Shown: piece by piece, positions 35,540 through 48,302 of the stretch
How the letters are laid out: each line of letters begins with the position of its first letter
How positions within the stretch are numbered: position 1 is the first letter of the stretch
From: Ideonella livida
Lineage (GTDB): Bacteria; Pseudomonadota; Gammaproteobacteria; Burkholderiales; Burkholderiaceae_C
Assembly (NCBI RefSeq): GCF_010499455.1
Contig: NZ_JAAGOH010000001.1
Coordinates: 310,001 to 374,000 of the forward strand
Direction of reading: 5' to 3'
Length of the DNA: 64,000 nucleotides
Translations under genes and position numbers: made by a program
The notes under the pieces: model-generated
Told to the model about the DNA's origin: nothing
Databases searched by the model: none
What the model saw: only the letters and a program-made list of their open reading frames with translations

Positions 35540-37867
35540 TCAGCCCAGGCTGCCGGGCAGCAGTTGGCTGGGTTTGAGCACCCCTTCGACCTTCGCACCC
35601 TTGCGGGCCCGCTTTTGGGTATGGCTGGCCAGCGCACTGCCCTTGACCAGCTCGTCGCGCGGCTTGCCGCCGCGGCCGGTGCCCAGCACGCGCACGGCAT
35701 CGGCAAAGCCTGTCACCCCCGTCAGCGTCTCCCCATCCTCCAAGGCCATCAGGGTCAGGCCCTTGCCGCCGTTGGGCTGCAACTTGAGCTCCGCCAGCCC
35801 GAAGACCAACATGCGCCCGCCAGCCGACAGGCAGGCCACCTGAGTCTGGCCCGCCCCCACCACCACCGGGGGCAGCACCTGCTCCCCCTCATCCAGCGTC
35901 AAGAAGGACTTGCCGGCCTTCTGACGGGTCTGCAGGTCGGTCGCGCGCACCAGCAGGCCGAAGCCACCGCTGTTGGCCAGCAGCAGTGTGGTCTCGCCAG
36001 CGCCGGCAAAGTAGTGCACCGGCTGCGTGCCGCTCTCCAGCTCAATCAGGCTGGTGATGGGCTGGCCGTCGCCACGTCCGCCGGGCAGGGCCGAGACGGC
36101 GGCGTTGTAGACCCGCCCGTTGCTGCCCAAGACCACCAGGGTGTCCACCGTGCGGCAGGCAAAGTGGGCCCGCAAGGCGTCACCACTCTTGAAGGCCAGG
36201 CTGCCCGGATCCACCTCATGGCCCTTGAGGGCCCGCACCCAGCCCTTGTCACTGACCACCACAGTCACCGGCTCGTCCACCACCTTGACCTCGGCCACCG
36301 CGCGCCGCTCTTCCTGGATCAAGGTGCGGCGGTCATCGCCGTGGGCCTTCACATCGGCCTCAATCTCCTTGATGACGGTCCGGCGCAGCGAGGCGGGATT
36401 GCCCAGGATGTCCTCCAAACGGGCCTGCTCGCCGCGCAACTCCTTGAGCTCCTGCTCGATCTTGAGGGCTTCCAGCCGGGCAAGCTGGCGCAGCCGGATC
36501 TCCAGGATGTCCTCGGCCTGGCGGTCGCTCAGGCGGAAACGGGCGATCAGCGCGGCCTTGGGGTCGTCGGACTCCCGGATGATGCGGATGACTTCGTCGA
36601 GGTTGAGCAGCACCAGCTGCCGCCCCTCCAGCACGTGGATGCGGTCAAGCACCTTGTCCAGACGGTGGCGGCTGCGCCGCTGCACGGTGTCAAGACGGAA
36701 GGCCACCCACTCCTGCAGCATCTGACGCAGACTCTTCTGCGTGGGGCGCCCGTCGCGGCCCACCATGGTCAGGTTGATCGGGGCGTTGGTCTCCAGGCTG
36801 GTGTGGGCCAGCAGCGTGGTGATGAGCTCCTGCTGCTCCACCGTCCTGCTCTTGGGCTCGAAGACCAGGCGCACCGGGGCGTCCTTGCTCGACTCGTCGC
36901 GCACCGCATCCAGCACCGAGAGCATCACCCCCTTGAGCTGCGTCTGATCGGCGGTCAGCGCCTTCTTGCCCGTCTTGACCTTGGGGTTGGTGAGGTCTTC
37001 GATCTCCTCCAGCACCTTCTGGGCGCTGGTGCCCGGGGGCAGCTCATGCACCACCAGCTGCCACTGGCCGCGGGCCAGGTCCTCGATCTTCCAGCGGGCG
37101 CGGACCTTGAGGCTGCCCCGGCCGCCGCGGTAGGCGTCCTGGATGTCCGAGGCGCTGGAGATGATCTGCCCCCCCCCGGGGTAGTCCGGCCCGGGGATCA
37201 GGCGGAACAGCGCCTCATCGGGCAGCTCCGGCTGGCGGATCAGGGCCACCGCCGCACCGGCCACTTCGCGCAGGTTGTGGCTGGGGATCTCGGTGGCCAG
37301 GCCCACGGCGATGCCCGAGGCACCGTTGAGCAGCACAAAGGGCAGGCGGGCCGGCAGCTGCCGCGGCTCCTCGAAAGAGCCGTCGTAGTTGGGCACGAAA
37401 TCCACGGTGCCTTCGTCAAGCTCATCGAGCAGCAGCCGGGCGATCGGGGCCAGGCGGGCCTCGGTGTAGCGCATGGCGGCGGCACCGTCGCCGTCACGGC
37501 TGCCAAAGTTACCCTGCCCGTCGATCAGCGGGTAGCGCAGCGAGAAGTCCTGCGCCATGCGCACCATGGCGTCATAGGCGGCGGTGTCGCCGTGGGGATG
37601 AAACTTGCCCAGCACATCGCCTACCACCCGGGCGCTCTTGACGGGCTTGGGCGCCCCGCCCGAGCCACCAAAGCCCAGCCCCATGCGCTGCATGCTGTAG
37701 AGGATGCGGCGCTGCACCGGCTTGGCGCCGTCGCACACATCGGGCAGGGCCCGGCCCTTGACCACGCTCAAGGCGTATTCGAGGTAAGCCCGCTCGGCGT
37801 ACTGGGCCAGCGAGATGGGCTCGCCAGCCGGGCTGTTCAGGGGGGAGAAGAGGTCGGTGTCGCTCAT
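35540..37867 (-). CDS. parC: DNA topoisomerase IV subunit A
   Basis: The 775-residue subunit breaks and rejoins DNA during chromosome decatenation. Visible are [20 protein letters not shown], the quinolone-region [20 protein letters not shown], and the catalytic Tyr in [11 protein letters not shown]. The C-terminal half has the beta-pinwheel repeats of ParC/GyrA. It lies downstream of a lytic transglycosylase gene and parE on the same strand. Confidence 0.95.
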   Translation of the reverse strand: MSDTDLFSPLNSPAGEPISLAQYAERAYLEYALSVVKGRALPDVCDGAKPVQRRILYSMQRMGLGFGGSGGAPKPVKSARVVGDVLGKFHPHGDTAAYDAMVRMAQDFSLRYPLIDGQGNFGSRDGDGAAAMRYTEARLAPIARLLLDELDEGTVDFVPNYDGSFEEPRQLPARLPFVLLNGASGIAVGLATEIPSHNLREVAGAAVALIRQPELPDEALFRLIPGPDYPGGGQIISSASDIQDAYRGGRGSLKVRARWKIEDLARGQWQLVVHELPPGTSAQKVLEEIEDLTNPKVKTGKKALTADQTQLKGVMLSVLDAVRDESSKDAPVRLVFEPKSRTVEQQELITTLLAHTSLETNAPINLTMVGRDGRPTQKSLRQMLQEWVAFRLDTVQRRSRHRLDKVLDRIHVLEGRQLVLLNLDEVIRIIRESDDPKAALIARFRLSDRQAEDILEIRLRQLARLEALKIEQELKELRGEQARLEDILGNPASLRRTVIKEIEADVKAHGDDRRTLIQEERRAVAEVKVVDEPVTVVVSDKGWVRALKGHEVDPGSLAFKSGDALRAHFACRTVDTLVVLGSNGRVYNAAVSALPGGRGDGQPITSLIELESGTQPVHYFAGAGETTLLLANSGGFGLLVRATDLQTRQKAGKSFLTLDEGEQVLPPVVVGAGQTQVACLSAGGRMLVFGLAELKLQPNGGKGLTLMALEDGETLTGVTGFADAVRVLGTGRGGKPRDELVKGSALASHTQKRARKGAKVEGVLKPSQLLPGSLG

Positions 37868-37899
37868 GGTGTTCAGTTCGGGCGCGGCCGGGCCAGCCC

Positions 37900-38735
37900 T
37901 CAGCGGGCGGCAGGCGCCAGGTTCAGGCTGCGTGCCTGCCGGTGCTGGGTCTGCTGCAGCAGCGCCCAGTACAGCTCCAGCACCAGGTGCACATGGGCAC
38001 GGGTCTCGTCAATATCGGGCAGACGGCCGCCGGCGCGGCGCACACGTCCCTCCCCGGCGTTCCAGGCCGCCAGGGCCAGGTCGATGCCGCCCAGGCGGCG
38101 GCTCAGGTCGGCCAGCATGCGGGCGCCGGTCAGCACGTTGGTGCGCGGCTCCAGCAGGCGCTCCTCGGCCGGACGCTGGCGCTCCTGCGGCGTGGCGTAG
38201 CGGTCGGCGGTCACCGGGGTGATCTGCATCAGGCCGATGGCGCCGCGCGGCGACACCAGGCCCTGCCGATAGCCGGACTCGACCGCGATGATGGCCTTGA
38301 GCAGTTCCGCATCCACGCCGGTGGCGCGTGCAGCCTCGCGCAGCACGGGCTGCAGCACCTTGACCTCCGGGGCAAACTCCAGCCAGGTCAGCAGGCTGTG
38401 GCGGTCGGCGGTCTTGCCCGCCACCCGGCCGGTCTCATGACCGGGCTCGCGCAGCAGCGGTGCGTAGCGCGAGTCCAGCGGCTCGGGTGAGAGGTGGGCC
38501 ACCCCCCGGGCGTCCACGAAGCCCCACCAGCGCACCGGCGCCTCTGCGCCCAGTGCGGCCGCCGGCGCCATGCTGGCGGCCACCGCCGCCCCGGCCGGAG
38601 CCGGTGGGAGTCCCGCTGCGGCGCGGCCCCCGGCGTCCGTGGCACCCACCGGAGCGACCAGCCCGGCCAGGACCAGGGCGGCCACGGACCGCCGGGCATG
38701 CCGCCAGGCCGGCACCGACCGCCGGCGGCCTGCCA

Positions 38736-38736
<1 letters not shown>
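37900..38736 (-). CDS. Lytic transglycosylase (SLT domain)
   Basis: The 278-residue protein has an N-terminal export signal (hydrophobic stretch about 16-32) and a C-terminal SLT domain with the catalytic Glu in [28 protein letters not shown] and the [12 protein letters not shown] motif. It cleaves peptidoglycan to anhydromuropeptides in the periplasm. An insertion between the domains carries [16 protein letters not shown], a DUF4124-like segment. The gene shares one base with the end of parE and is followed by parC, so all three may be one transcript. Confidence 0.88.
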
Positions 38737-40733
<1,997 letters not shown>

Positions 40734-40896
40734 GGCGGGCGATTGTAGGGAGCGGGTCCGCCCCGGCCCTCGGCGATACTCACGGCGTTACCGCGCCCGC
40801 CACGGCCCGACACCCCGCCCGGCCCCCGCCGCGCCTGAGCCTGTCGGCCTGTCCGGCGCCCCCGCCCGACGTCCACTCCTCTAAGGAAACCCGACC

Positions 40897-41613
40897 ATGA
40901 TGCGTCACGCCCTCGCCGCCGCCGCCCTGCTGGCCGCCGCCTCCGCCCAGGCCTACGAATTCAAGCCGGCCGACCTGCTGGGCACCCAGGCCAACTTCAA
41001 GCTGTTCAGCCAGGACGTGAGCGCCGCGATGGCCTACAAGTCCTTCGCGCCCGCCGAAGGCCTGGGCATCACCGGCTTCGACCTGAACCTCAGCGCCCAT
41101 GCCACCCAACTGCAGAGCGTGAAGGTGCTGGAGCAGGCTGCCGGCACCAGCAGCGTGCCCACTGCCTTGCCCACCGTGGCCGTGCGCGCCCAGAAGGGTC
41201 TGCCCTTTGACATCGACATCGGCGCCAGCTACGAGACCATCCCCACCGCCGGCGTGTCCGCCTTCGGTGGCGAGATCAAGTGGGCCTTCCTCGGCGGCAG
41301 CATGGTCATGCCCGCCGTGGCCGTGCGCGCCTACGGCTCCAAGGTCTCCGGCATCACCGACATGGGCATGACCAGCACCGGCGTGGACCTGTCCATCTCC
41401 AAGGGCTTCGCCATCTTCAAGCCCTATGCCGGCGTGGGCGTCATGCGCACCAAGGCCACTGACGACAGCGGCAAGTTCGCCAGCGAGACCTACAACCAGA
41501 CCCGCACCTTCGTCGGCGCCAACATCAACCTGGTGATCATGGACGTGGGCCTGCAGGCCGACAAGATCGGCGACAACACCGCCTACAGCGTCAAGCTGGG
41601 CTTCCGCTTCTGA
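40897..41613 (+). CDS. Outer-membrane beta-barrel protein, family not recognised
   Basis: The 238-residue product has a Sec signal peptide (cleavage after SAQA, residue 19), alternating hydrophobic/hydrophilic strands through its length and a C-terminal Phe (LGFRF), the signal for BAM-mediated insertion. This identifies a small barrel of roughly eight to ten strands. I cannot name a substrate or family. AAGGA lies 10-14 bases before ATG 40897. It stands alone between parE (divergent) and the MFS gene. Confidence 0.7.
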   Translation: MMRHALAAAALLAAASAQAYEFKPADLLGTQANFKLFSQDVSAAMAYKSFAPAEGLGITGFDLNLSAHATQLQSVKVLEQAAGTSSVPTALPTVAVRAQKGLPFDIDIGASYETIPTAGVSAFGGEIKWAFLGGSMVMPAVAVRAYGSKVSGITDMGMTSTGVDLSISKGFAIFKPYAGVGVMRTKATDDSGKFASETYNQTRTFVGANINLVIMDVGLQADKIGDNTAYSVKLGFRF

Positions 41614-41622
41614 CCGGCGGCG

Positions 41623-41643
41623 CGCCGGGGCCGCGCCCCGGCG
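41623..41643 (+). terminator. Strong hairpin after the barrel gene, possible terminator
   Basis: CGCCGGGGC / GCCCCGGCG with loop CGC makes a perfect 9-bp stem 10 bases after the stop. No U tract follows, so factor-independent termination would be weak; it may stabilise the mRNA. Confidence 0.45.
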
Positions 41644-41683
41644 ACAGACGGGCGCGGCGCTTTTCGCTACAGTGCCGCGCACC

Positions 41684-42907
41684 ATGCCCCCCACCGCTTC
41701 TCCCGCGCCCCAGCCACGCCTGTCCCTGCAGCAAGTCCTGCTGTGTGGCGCGCTGATCGTCACCCTGTCCATGGGCATCCGCCACGGCTTCGGCCTGTGG
41801 CTCGCCCCGATCACCACCGATCGGGGCTGGACACGCGAAACCTTCGCCTTCGCCCTGGCCGTGCAGAACGTGGCCTGGGGCCTGGCCGGCCCCTTCGCGG
41901 GCATGCTGGCCGACCGTTTCGGCGCCTACCGGGTGCTGGTCGGCGGGGCCCTGCTCTACAGCCTGGGGCTGGTGCTCATGGCGCTGTCCACCTCGGGGCT
42001 GGCCTTCACCGGCAGCGCTGGCCTGATCCTGGGCATGGCCCAGTCGGGCACCACCTACGCCGTCGTCTATGGCGTGATCGGGCGCAATGTCGCTCCCGAA
42101 AAGCGCTCCTGGGCCATGGGAGTGGCTGCCGCCGCCGGCTCCTTCGGACAGTTTCTGATGGTGCCGGTCGAGAGCTGGCTCATCGGCCACTGGGGTTGGC
42201 AGAACGCCCTCTTCCTGCTGGCCTGTGCGGCCCTGGCCATCGCGCCCCTGGCCCTGGGCCTGCGCGAACCCGACCGTGGCCCGGCCAGCACCGGCCCCAG
42301 CCAGGGCATCGGCGCCGCCCTGCGCGAGGCGCTGGGCAACCCCAGCTTCCGCTGGCTCACCGCAGGCTACTTCGTCTGCGGCTTCCAGGTCGTGTTCATC
42401 GGGGTGCACATGCCCAGCTACCTCAAGGACCAGGGACTGGGCCCCGAGGTGGCCACGACCGCGCTGGCGCTGATCGGCCTGTTCAACGTGTTCGGCACCT
42501 ATGCCGCCGGCAGCCTGGGCCAGCGCCTGCCCAAACGGCACATCCTGTCGTTCATCTACCTGGGGCGCTCGGTGGCCATCGTGCTGTTCCTGTGGGCGCC
42601 GCTCACGCCTGCCAGCGTCTATGTCTTCTCAGCCGTCATGGGCTTCCTGTGGCTGTCCACCGTGCCGCCCACCAATGCCGTGGTCGCCCAGGTGTTCGGC
42701 GTACAGCACCTGTCCATGCTGGGAGGACTGGTGTTCTTCAGCCATCAGGTTGGCTCCTTCCTCGGTGTCTGGCTGGGTGGGCGCCTGTACGACGCCACCG
42801 GCAGCTACGACGTGGTCTGGTGGATTGCCGTGGGGTTGGGCCTGTTCGCCGCCGTGGCCAACCAGCCCGTGCGCGAGCAGCCGCTGGCCCGCCTGGCCAC
42901 GACCTGA
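41684..42907 (+). CDS. MFS transporter
   Basis: The 407-residue protein shows about twelve hydrophobic helices, the loop motif GMLADRFGAYRVLV between helices 2 and 3, and the MFS fold typical of the oxalate-formate-antiporter-like group. The substrate cannot be read; this group often carries small organic acids. A CTACAGTG element ends about 9 bases before ATG 41684, so the transcript may be leaderless. An in-frame GTG at 41672 is an alternative start but lies inside that element. Confidence 0.85.
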   Translation: MPPTASPAPQPRLSLQQVLLCGALIVTLSMGIRHGFGLWLAPITTDRGWTRETFAFALAVQNVAWGLAGPFAGMLADRFGAYRVLVGGALLYSLGLVLMALSTSGLAFTGSAGLILGMAQSGTTYAVVYGVIGRNVAPEKRSWAMGVAAAAGSFGQFLMVPVESWLIGHWGWQNALFLLACAALAIAPLALGLREPDRGPASTGPSQGIGAALREALGNPSFRWLTAGYFVCGFQVVFIGVHMPSYLKDQGLGPEVATTALALIGLFNVFGTYAAGSLGQRLPKRHILSFIYLGRSVAIVLFLWAPLTPASVYVFSAVMGFLWLSTVPPTNAVVAQVFGVQHLSMLGGLVFFSHQVGSFLGVWLGGRLYDATGSYDVVWWIAVGLGLFAAVANQPVREQPLARLATT

Positions 42908-42929
42908 GCACTGCCACGCCCGACCGCCC

Positions 42930-43112
42930 ATGTCCACCGCCCCCGCCCGCCTGCCGCCGCCCGCCCCGCGCCGCCGCACGCCGTGGGGTGCCGGCCTGGC
43001 CCGCCTGCTGGTGGCCGTGGCCGCCGCGGTGGTGCTAAGCCTGGTCTTCCTCGCCTACCTGGCCCCCGGCATGGTCTTCGACCTGGGCAGCCGCCTCTGG
43101 GCCTGCTTCTGA
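42930..43112 (+). CDS. Small single-span membrane protein
   Basis: The 60-residue product has a Pro/Arg-rich N-terminus and one membrane helix (about 23-47, GLARLLVAVAAAVVLSLVFL). The family is not recognised. It starts 22 bases after the MFS gene and ends 40 bases before the methyltransferase, so it probably belongs to the same transcript. Support is composition and spacing only. Confidence 0.5.
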   Translation: MSTAPARLPPPAPRRRTPWGAGLARLLVAVAAAVVLSLVFLAYLAPGMVFDLGSRLWACF

Positions 43113-43152
43113 CATTGCCGTTCCTGCCCGGGCCCACCCGAGGCCGCCGACC

Positions 43153-43719
43153 ATGCACGCCCTGAACACCTCCCCCTCCGACTGGATCGTCCGCTGGACG
43201 CCACTGCTGGCCCCGGGCGCGCAAGTGCTTGACCTGGCCTGCGGCAGCGGCCGGCACAGCCGATGGCTGCAGGCACAGGGCCTGGCGGTCACCGCCGTGG
43301 ACCGTGATGTCCAGGCCCTGCACCAGGTGACCGCCTGCGGGGCCACGGTGGTGCAGGCCGATCTGGAAGCCGAGGGCCCCTACCCGCTCGCCGGGCGGCA
43401 GTTCGACGGCGTGGTGGTCACCCACTACCTGTGGCGGCCCCGCTGGCCGGCGTTGCTCGACCTCGTGGCCCCCGGCGGCGTGCTGCTGTATGAGACCTTC
43501 GCCGCCGGCCATGAACGCCTGGGCCGGCCCAGCCGCCCCGACTTCCTGCTGCAGCCCGGCGAACTCCTGCGCGTGTGCACCGGATGGCAGGTCATCGCGT
43601 TCGAGGAAGGTTTGCTGCAGGGCCCGGACCGCATCGTGCAGCGCATCGCGGCACGGCGCCCCGGCCCCCTCACCGCCTTCACCCCACCCCTGCGGCCGTC
43701 CCCGGCGGCCGCTGGCTAG
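43153..43719 (+). CDS. Class I SAM-dependent methyltransferase
   Basis: The 188-residue protein has the SAM-binding motif [20 protein letters not shown] and motif II acidic [11 protein letters not shown], followed by a Rossmann-like order of strands ([11 protein letters not shown]-type segment as [13 protein letters not shown]). It resembles TehB/YpgZ-type methyltransferases of unknown substrate. The stop codon overlaps the -10 element of dapA. Confidence 0.85.
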   Translation: MHALNTSPSDWIVRWTPLLAPGAQVLDLACGSGRHSRWLQAQGLAVTAVDRDVQALHQVTACGATVVQADLEAEGPYPLAGRQFDGVVVTHYLWRPRWPALLDLVAPGGVLLYETFAAGHERLGRPSRPDFLLQPGELLRVCTGWQVIAFEEGLLQGPDRIVQRIAARRPGPLTAFTPPLRPSPAAAG

Positions 43720-43722
43720 AAT
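43717..43722 (+). promoter_or_regulatory. -10 element for dapA
   Basis: TAGAAT lies 22 bases before the dapA ATG, overlapping the stop of the methyltransferase gene. No good -35 is visible upstream, so the promoter is tentative. Confidence 0.4.
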
Positions 43723-43744
43723 CTTCGTTCTTCAAGGAATCTCC

Positions 43745-44626
<882 letters not shown>

Positions 44627-44703
44627 GCCACCTCCTCCGTCCGTCTCCCGTCCCGCCGGGCGGCGCACCAACCTGGTCACCGCCGCCCCCCAAGCCGCCC
44701 TCC

Positions 44704-45888
44704 ATGAAGTCCATCCTCCCCCCGCTCCGCCATGGCCTGCTGCTGACCCTGGCGGGCAGCCTGGCGGCCTGCAGTTCCCTGGGCGACAGCAACGAGACCA
44801 TCGACTACCGCACGGTCGCGCGCAAGACGGCGCCCCTGGACGTGCCCCCCGACCTCACCGCCCTGAGCACCGACGCGCGGTACGCACCGCAGAGCGGCGT
44901 GGTCAGTGCCTCCTCGCTGCGGCAGCCGCGGGCCGCCGTGCCGGCCGGCGTCACCGCGGCGGGCACGCCCACCGTGGCGCTCAGCAGCCTGGGTGACGCC
45001 CACGTGGTCCGCGAAGGCTCCCGGCGCGTGCTGCGGGTGGGGCGAGCACCGGAACTGCTGTGGCCCAAGGTACGGGACTTCTGGACCGAACAAGGCTTCC
45101 AGTTCACCACCGAAGAGCCCCAGACCGGCCTGCTGCTGACCGACTGGGCCGAGAACCGCGCCAAGTTGCCGCAGGACCTGATCCGGCGCACCCTCGGACG
45201 TCTGATCGACAGCGTCTACTCCACCGGCGAGCGCGACCGCTACCGCATCCGTCTGGAACGTGTGGGCGAGCTCACCGAGATCCACCTGCGCCACGAAGGC
45301 CTGGTGGAGGTGGAGGCGGGCGACTCTCCGACCCGCCATGAGACGCGCTGGACGCTGCGCCCCAGCGATCCGGAGCTGGAGGCCGAGATGATGGCCCGCC
45401 TGATGGTGGCCCTGGGGGCCGAGAAGGCTGGCGCCCGCGCCGCAGTGGACGCCGCCGCAGCGGCACCGGCGGCCGCTGCACCAGCCGCCAGCGCGGCCGC
45501 GGTCGCGCCGGAACGCGCCCGCGCGCTCGCCAGCCAGGAGGGCGCGGCGCTGCAGCTTGACGAGACCCTGGAGCGGGGCTGGCGTCGCCTGGGCCAGGCC
45601 CTGGACCGCACCGGCTTCACGGTGGAAGAACGCGACCGCGCGCTGGGCCTGTACGCCGTGCGCTATGTCGATCCGGTGATCTCCAGCCAGGAGGCACCGG
45701 GCTTCTTCGCCCGCATGTTCGGCGCCAAGGATCCGCTCAAGGAAGCCCTGGGCCGCTACCGCGTGGTCATCCAGGCCGACGGTGCCGAACGTTGCACCGT
45801 GCGTGTGCTGACCCCGCAGGGCCGGCCGGACAACAGCGCCAGCGCCCAGCGCATCGTCCAGACCCTGGTCGAGGAGCTCAAGCGCTGA
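44704..45888 (+). CDS. bamC: Outer membrane assembly lipoprotein BamC (NlpB)
   Basis: The 394-residue lipoprotein has a lipobox LAGSLAAC (Cys near residue 22) and the N-terminal unstructured segment that contacts BamD, followed by two helix-grip domains separated by an Ala-rich linker of about 35 residues. It is slightly longer than E. coli BamC because of that linker. The gene follows dapA as usual. It ends 85 bases before a hairpin terminator shared with the convergent lipoprotein gene. Confidence 0.88.
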   Translation: MKSILPPLRHGLLLTLAGSLAACSSLGDSNETIDYRTVARKTAPLDVPPDLTALSTDARYAPQSGVVSASSLRQPRAAVPAGVTAAGTPTVALSSLGDAHVVREGSRRVLRVGRAPELLWPKVRDFWTEQGFQFTTEEPQTGLLLTDWAENRAKLPQDLIRRTLGRLIDSVYSTGERDRYRIRLERVGELTEIHLRHEGLVEVEAGDSPTRHETRWTLRPSDPELEAEMMARLMVALGAEKAGARAAVDAAAAAPAAAAPAASAAAVAPERARALASQEGAALQLDETLERGWRRLGQALDRTGFTVEERDRALGLYAVRYVDPVISSQEAPGFFARMFGAKDPLKEALGRYRVVIQADGAERCTVRVLTPQGRPDNSASAQRIVQTLVEELKR

Positions 45889-45966
45889 CATCTGGCGCGG
45901 CCGGGACCGGGCCCACGCCCGGCGCTCGGTCCCGCAGGGCCCGATTGGACTGAGCCACCGCCGGAC

Positions 45967-45995
45967 AAAAAAAAGACCGCCTCGTGGGCGGTCTT
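45967..45995 (-). terminator. Bidirectional terminator between bamC and a small lipoprotein gene
   Basis: A 9-bp stem (AAGACCGCC / GGCGGTCTT, loop TCGTG) is followed on the minus strand by eight T residues, a strong terminator for the lipoprotein gene. On the plus strand the tail is CTTGCTTC, so it is weaker for bamC. Confidence 0.85.
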
Positions 45996-46047
45996 CTTGC
46001 TTCTGGACGAGGGCCGTGGCCCTCCAGTCCAGTGCCGTGCGGGCTGC

Positions 46048-46242
46048 TTACTTGGAAGCGGCTTCCGAAGCGGCCGGAGCGGCTTCCGAAGCGGCCGGGG
46101 CGGCTTCCGAAGCGGCAGCAGCCGGGGCGGGAGCGGGCTCGGAAGCGACCGGGGCGGGAGCCGGAGCCGGCTCTTCCTTCTTGCCGCAAGCGGACAGGGC
46201 AGCAGCGGCGATCAGGGCGGCCAGCAGGAGCGACTTGTTCAT
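46048..46242 (-). CDS. Small Ala/Pro/Glu-rich lipoprotein
   Basis: The 64-residue product has a signal peptide with lipobox LSAC (Cys near residue 19), then KKEEPAPAPAP and an Ala-Ser-Glu-rich repeat tail (SEAAPAASEAAPAASEA). The tail comes from a 21-base tandem repeat. It may be a small outer-membrane lipoprotein with a flexible tether; no family is recognised. I chose ATG 46242 because it gives the lipobox; the open frame upstream to 46377 has no support. A TATAAT box lies 146-151 bases upstream. Confidence 0.7.
   Translation of the reverse strand: MNKSLLLAALIAAAALSACGKKEEPAPAPAPVASEPAPAPAAAASEAAPAASEAAPAASEAASK
46058..46120 (-). repeat. 21-bp minisatellite in the small lipoprotein gene
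   Basis: Three units of 21 bases (46058-46078, 46079-46099, 46100-46120) encode the seven-residue unit with Pro-Ala-Ala-Ser-Glu-Ala-Ala. The first two differ by one base and the third by two or three. Because the unit is a multiple of three, copy changes would alter length without a frameshift. Confidence 0.9.
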
Positions 46243-46387
46243 GGGTGTCCTCAAAAGCAAAGGGGTCGAACAAAAGACCGGGTAGTTCTGGAAGCCCGCT
46301 GTTCGCTCAGGCCTCCTTCTCAAGGAGTTCAGGTCAGGCGCTCCGCACACGCGCGCAGTGCGACACAGTTCCTGCACCTAGCTGACG

Positions 46388-46424
46388 ATTATAAGCATAC
46401 TAGGGAAGCTCCCTAGGGTTTCAA
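46388..46424 (-). promoter_or_regulatory. Candidate promoter with palindrome for the small lipoprotein gene
   Basis: On the minus strand a perfect TATAAT box (46388-46393) is preceded by the inverted repeat CTAGGGA-AGC-TCCCTAG (46400-46416) and TTGAAA (46419-46424). The spacing of 25 bases between TTGAAA and TATAAT is too long for a standard promoter, and the palindrome fills most of it, as in promoters twisted by a regulator. The 246-base region 46243-46488 shows nothing else. Confidence 0.45.
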
Positions 46425-46488
46425 GCTTGTGACCGCCAGGGTTTCGGCCGAGAGTCGAAGGCTTGCCTGAAAAGCCCGCCCGCCGCCA

Positions 46489-47619
46489 TCAGGCCTCGCC
46501 GTGCACCCAGCCATCGCAGGCCCACTCGTCCAGCAGTTCCCGCGCCGGACGGCTCAAGGCCTTGAGGCCGGCGGCGTCCAGCCCGCGCCGGTCGGCCAGC
46601 AGGCGCATCAGTTCAAAGTCACGCCCCCCCGCACGGAAGGACTCACCGTTGATGTAGACGAAATGGTCGTCATACATCATGCGGCTGCGGGCATCCAGGC
46701 GCACACCCAGGCCGCGAGGCACCGGCTCACCGCCCTCAAACCACACATTGGCCTTGGGCTCGGTCAGCGATTCGCCCAGGGCGCAGGACAGGCTGGCACT
46801 GTCGTTCAAGGCCTTGATGACCGCCTTCTGGGCAAACTCCTGCAGCTTGGCCGGAATCAGGCCGGGCGTGGCCGTGGCGGTCTGGGCCGGATCCCGGTAG
46901 TGCGGCTCCTTGGCCGGCGCTTCGAGGTTGTCGATCATGCGCTGGAGCACGTCACGCGCCAGATCGGTGGGCGTGGGGGTGCGAAAGCCAATGGAGCAGG
47001 TCATGCAGTCGGGGCCCTCGGCGATGCCGTCGTGGCCCCAGCGCGGGGGCAGGTAGAGCATGTCACCGGGCTCCAGCACCCACTCCTGCTCGGGCTCGAA
47101 ATGGGCCAGCAGCTTGACCGGCATGTCCGGCACCAGGGTGGCGTCCTTGACCGGCCCCACGCGCCAGCGGCGGCGGCCACTGACCTGCAGCAGGAACACG
47201 TCGTACGAATCCTGATGCGGTCCGACACCGCCGCCCTCGCTGGCGTAGGAGATCATGAGATCGTCCAGCCGGGCCTCGGGCACGAAACGGAACTGCGACA
47301 GCAGCGCGTGGGCCGCTGGCACATGCAGGTCCAGCCCCTGCACCAGCAGGGTCCAGCGCGGCTTGGCCAGACCGGGAATCTGCCGGCGCGCGAAGGGGCC
47401 ATGCGCCAGGCTCCAGGCTTCACCATCCTGGCGCACCAGACGGGATTCCACGTCGTCCCGCTCCGCCAGTGCAAACAGGGCGGCGCGCTCCAGCGGCGGG
47501 GTGATGCCGGGAAGGGCCTGCCGGATCAGGCAGGGCTTCTTCTGCCAGTACTGGCGCATGAACTGCGCGGGCGAGAGGCCGCCCAGCAAGGGCAGCGGGG
47601 CTTGGGGGTCGATGCTCAT
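46489..47619 (-). CDS. roxA: Cupin/JmjC-like ribosomal oxygenase (RoxA/YcfD type)
   Basis: The 376-residue protein belongs to the JmjC-domain 2-oxoglutarate oxygenases that hydroxylate an arginine of ribosomal protein L16. The iron ligands are visible as GPHQDSYDVF (His-x-Asp) and the His in PPRWGHDGIA. N-terminal FMRQYWQKKPCLIRQALPG is typical of the group. ATG 47619 was chosen over the upstream in-frame ATG because it gives the common N-terminus. It is divergent from slyD. Confidence 0.85.
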   Translation of the reverse strand: MSIDPQAPLPLLGGLSPAQFMRQYWQKKPCLIRQALPGITPPLERAALFALAERDDVESRLVRQDGEAWSLAHGPFARRQIPGLAKPRWTLLVQGLDLHVPAAHALLSQFRFVPEARLDDLMISYASEGGGVGPHQDSYDVFLLQVSGRRRWRVGPVKDATLVPDMPVKLLAHFEPEQEWVLEPGDMLYLPPRWGHDGIAEGPDCMTCSIGFRTPTPTDLARDVLQRMIDNLEAPAKEPHYRDPAQTATATPGLIPAKLQEFAQKAVIKALNDSASLSCALGESLTEPKANVWFEGGEPVPRGLGVRLDARSRMMYDDHFVYINGESFRAGGRDFELMRLLADRRGLDAAGLKALSRPARELLDEWACDGWVHGEA

Positions 47620-47757
47620 GGGGACGATTGTCCCTTGCCCGGCGCACCAGCCGGGCCGGGGCCAGCCGGCCATGCACGCCTCTTGGCGCAGATCAAGGGC
47701 GTGTGCGGGGGCATCCGCACCACCGGGCGGGCCGCCGCCCTATGCCATGATTGCCTG

Positions 47758-48282
47758 ATGAACATCACTTCTCCCTGCGTCGTGACGCTCACCTGGGTGC
47801 TCTCGGACGCGCAGGGCCAGCTCATCGACGAACTGGCCGAACCGGTCGAATTTCTCTTTGGTGGCGAAGACCTGCTGCCCAAGGTCGAGGAGGCCCTGGG
47901 CGGCCAGGCCGAGGGCTTCGAGACCCATCTGCACCTCGAACCCGAACACGCCTTTGGCGACTACCGTGCCGAGCTGATGTGCTTTGAGCCGCGGGCGCTG
48001 TTTCCCGCCGAGATCGCCCCGGGCATGCAGTTCGAGGGCCTGCCTGAAGGGGCGCAGACCCAGGACATGCCGGAGGGCCTGGTCTACACCGTGACGGAGG
48101 TGTATCCGGAGCATGTGGTGCTGGATGCCAACCATCCGCTGGCCGGCCTGGCACTGCGCCTGCACCTGAAGGTGCTGGAAGTGCGCGAAGCCACCGAGGA
48201 GGAGATCGAGGCCGGCAGCGTGGGCAACGAGTCGCCCTTTACCGTGGTGCAGGCCGCCCCGGACGGCGAGACCCTGCACTGA
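47758..48282 (+). CDS. slyD: FKBP-type peptidyl-prolyl isomerase (SlyD family)
   Basis: The 174-residue protein has the FKBP/IF domain order of SlyD: an N-terminal strand TLTWVLSDAQGQLIDE, GGEDLLPKVEEALGG as the FKBP flap, and a middle chaperone domain. It lacks the His-rich C-terminus of E. coli SlyD, so metal delivery is less likely. It folds or isomerises proteins in the cytoplasm. Divergent from roxA and convergent with dut. Confidence 0.88.
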   Translation: MNITSPCVVTLTWVLSDAQGQLIDELAEPVEFLFGGEDLLPKVEEALGGQAEGFETHLHLEPEHAFGDYRAELMCFEPRALFPAEIAPGMQFEGLPEGAQTQDMPEGLVYTVTEVYPEHVVLDANHPLAGLALRLHLKVLEVREATEEEIEAGSVGNESPFTVVQAAPDGETLH

Positions 48283-48302
48283 GCCTCGACAGGCGCGGCG
48301 CC

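Noticed and set aside
35564-38200. Plus-strand frame of 878 codons opposite parC
   Set aside because: Shadow of parC and the transglycosylase gene.
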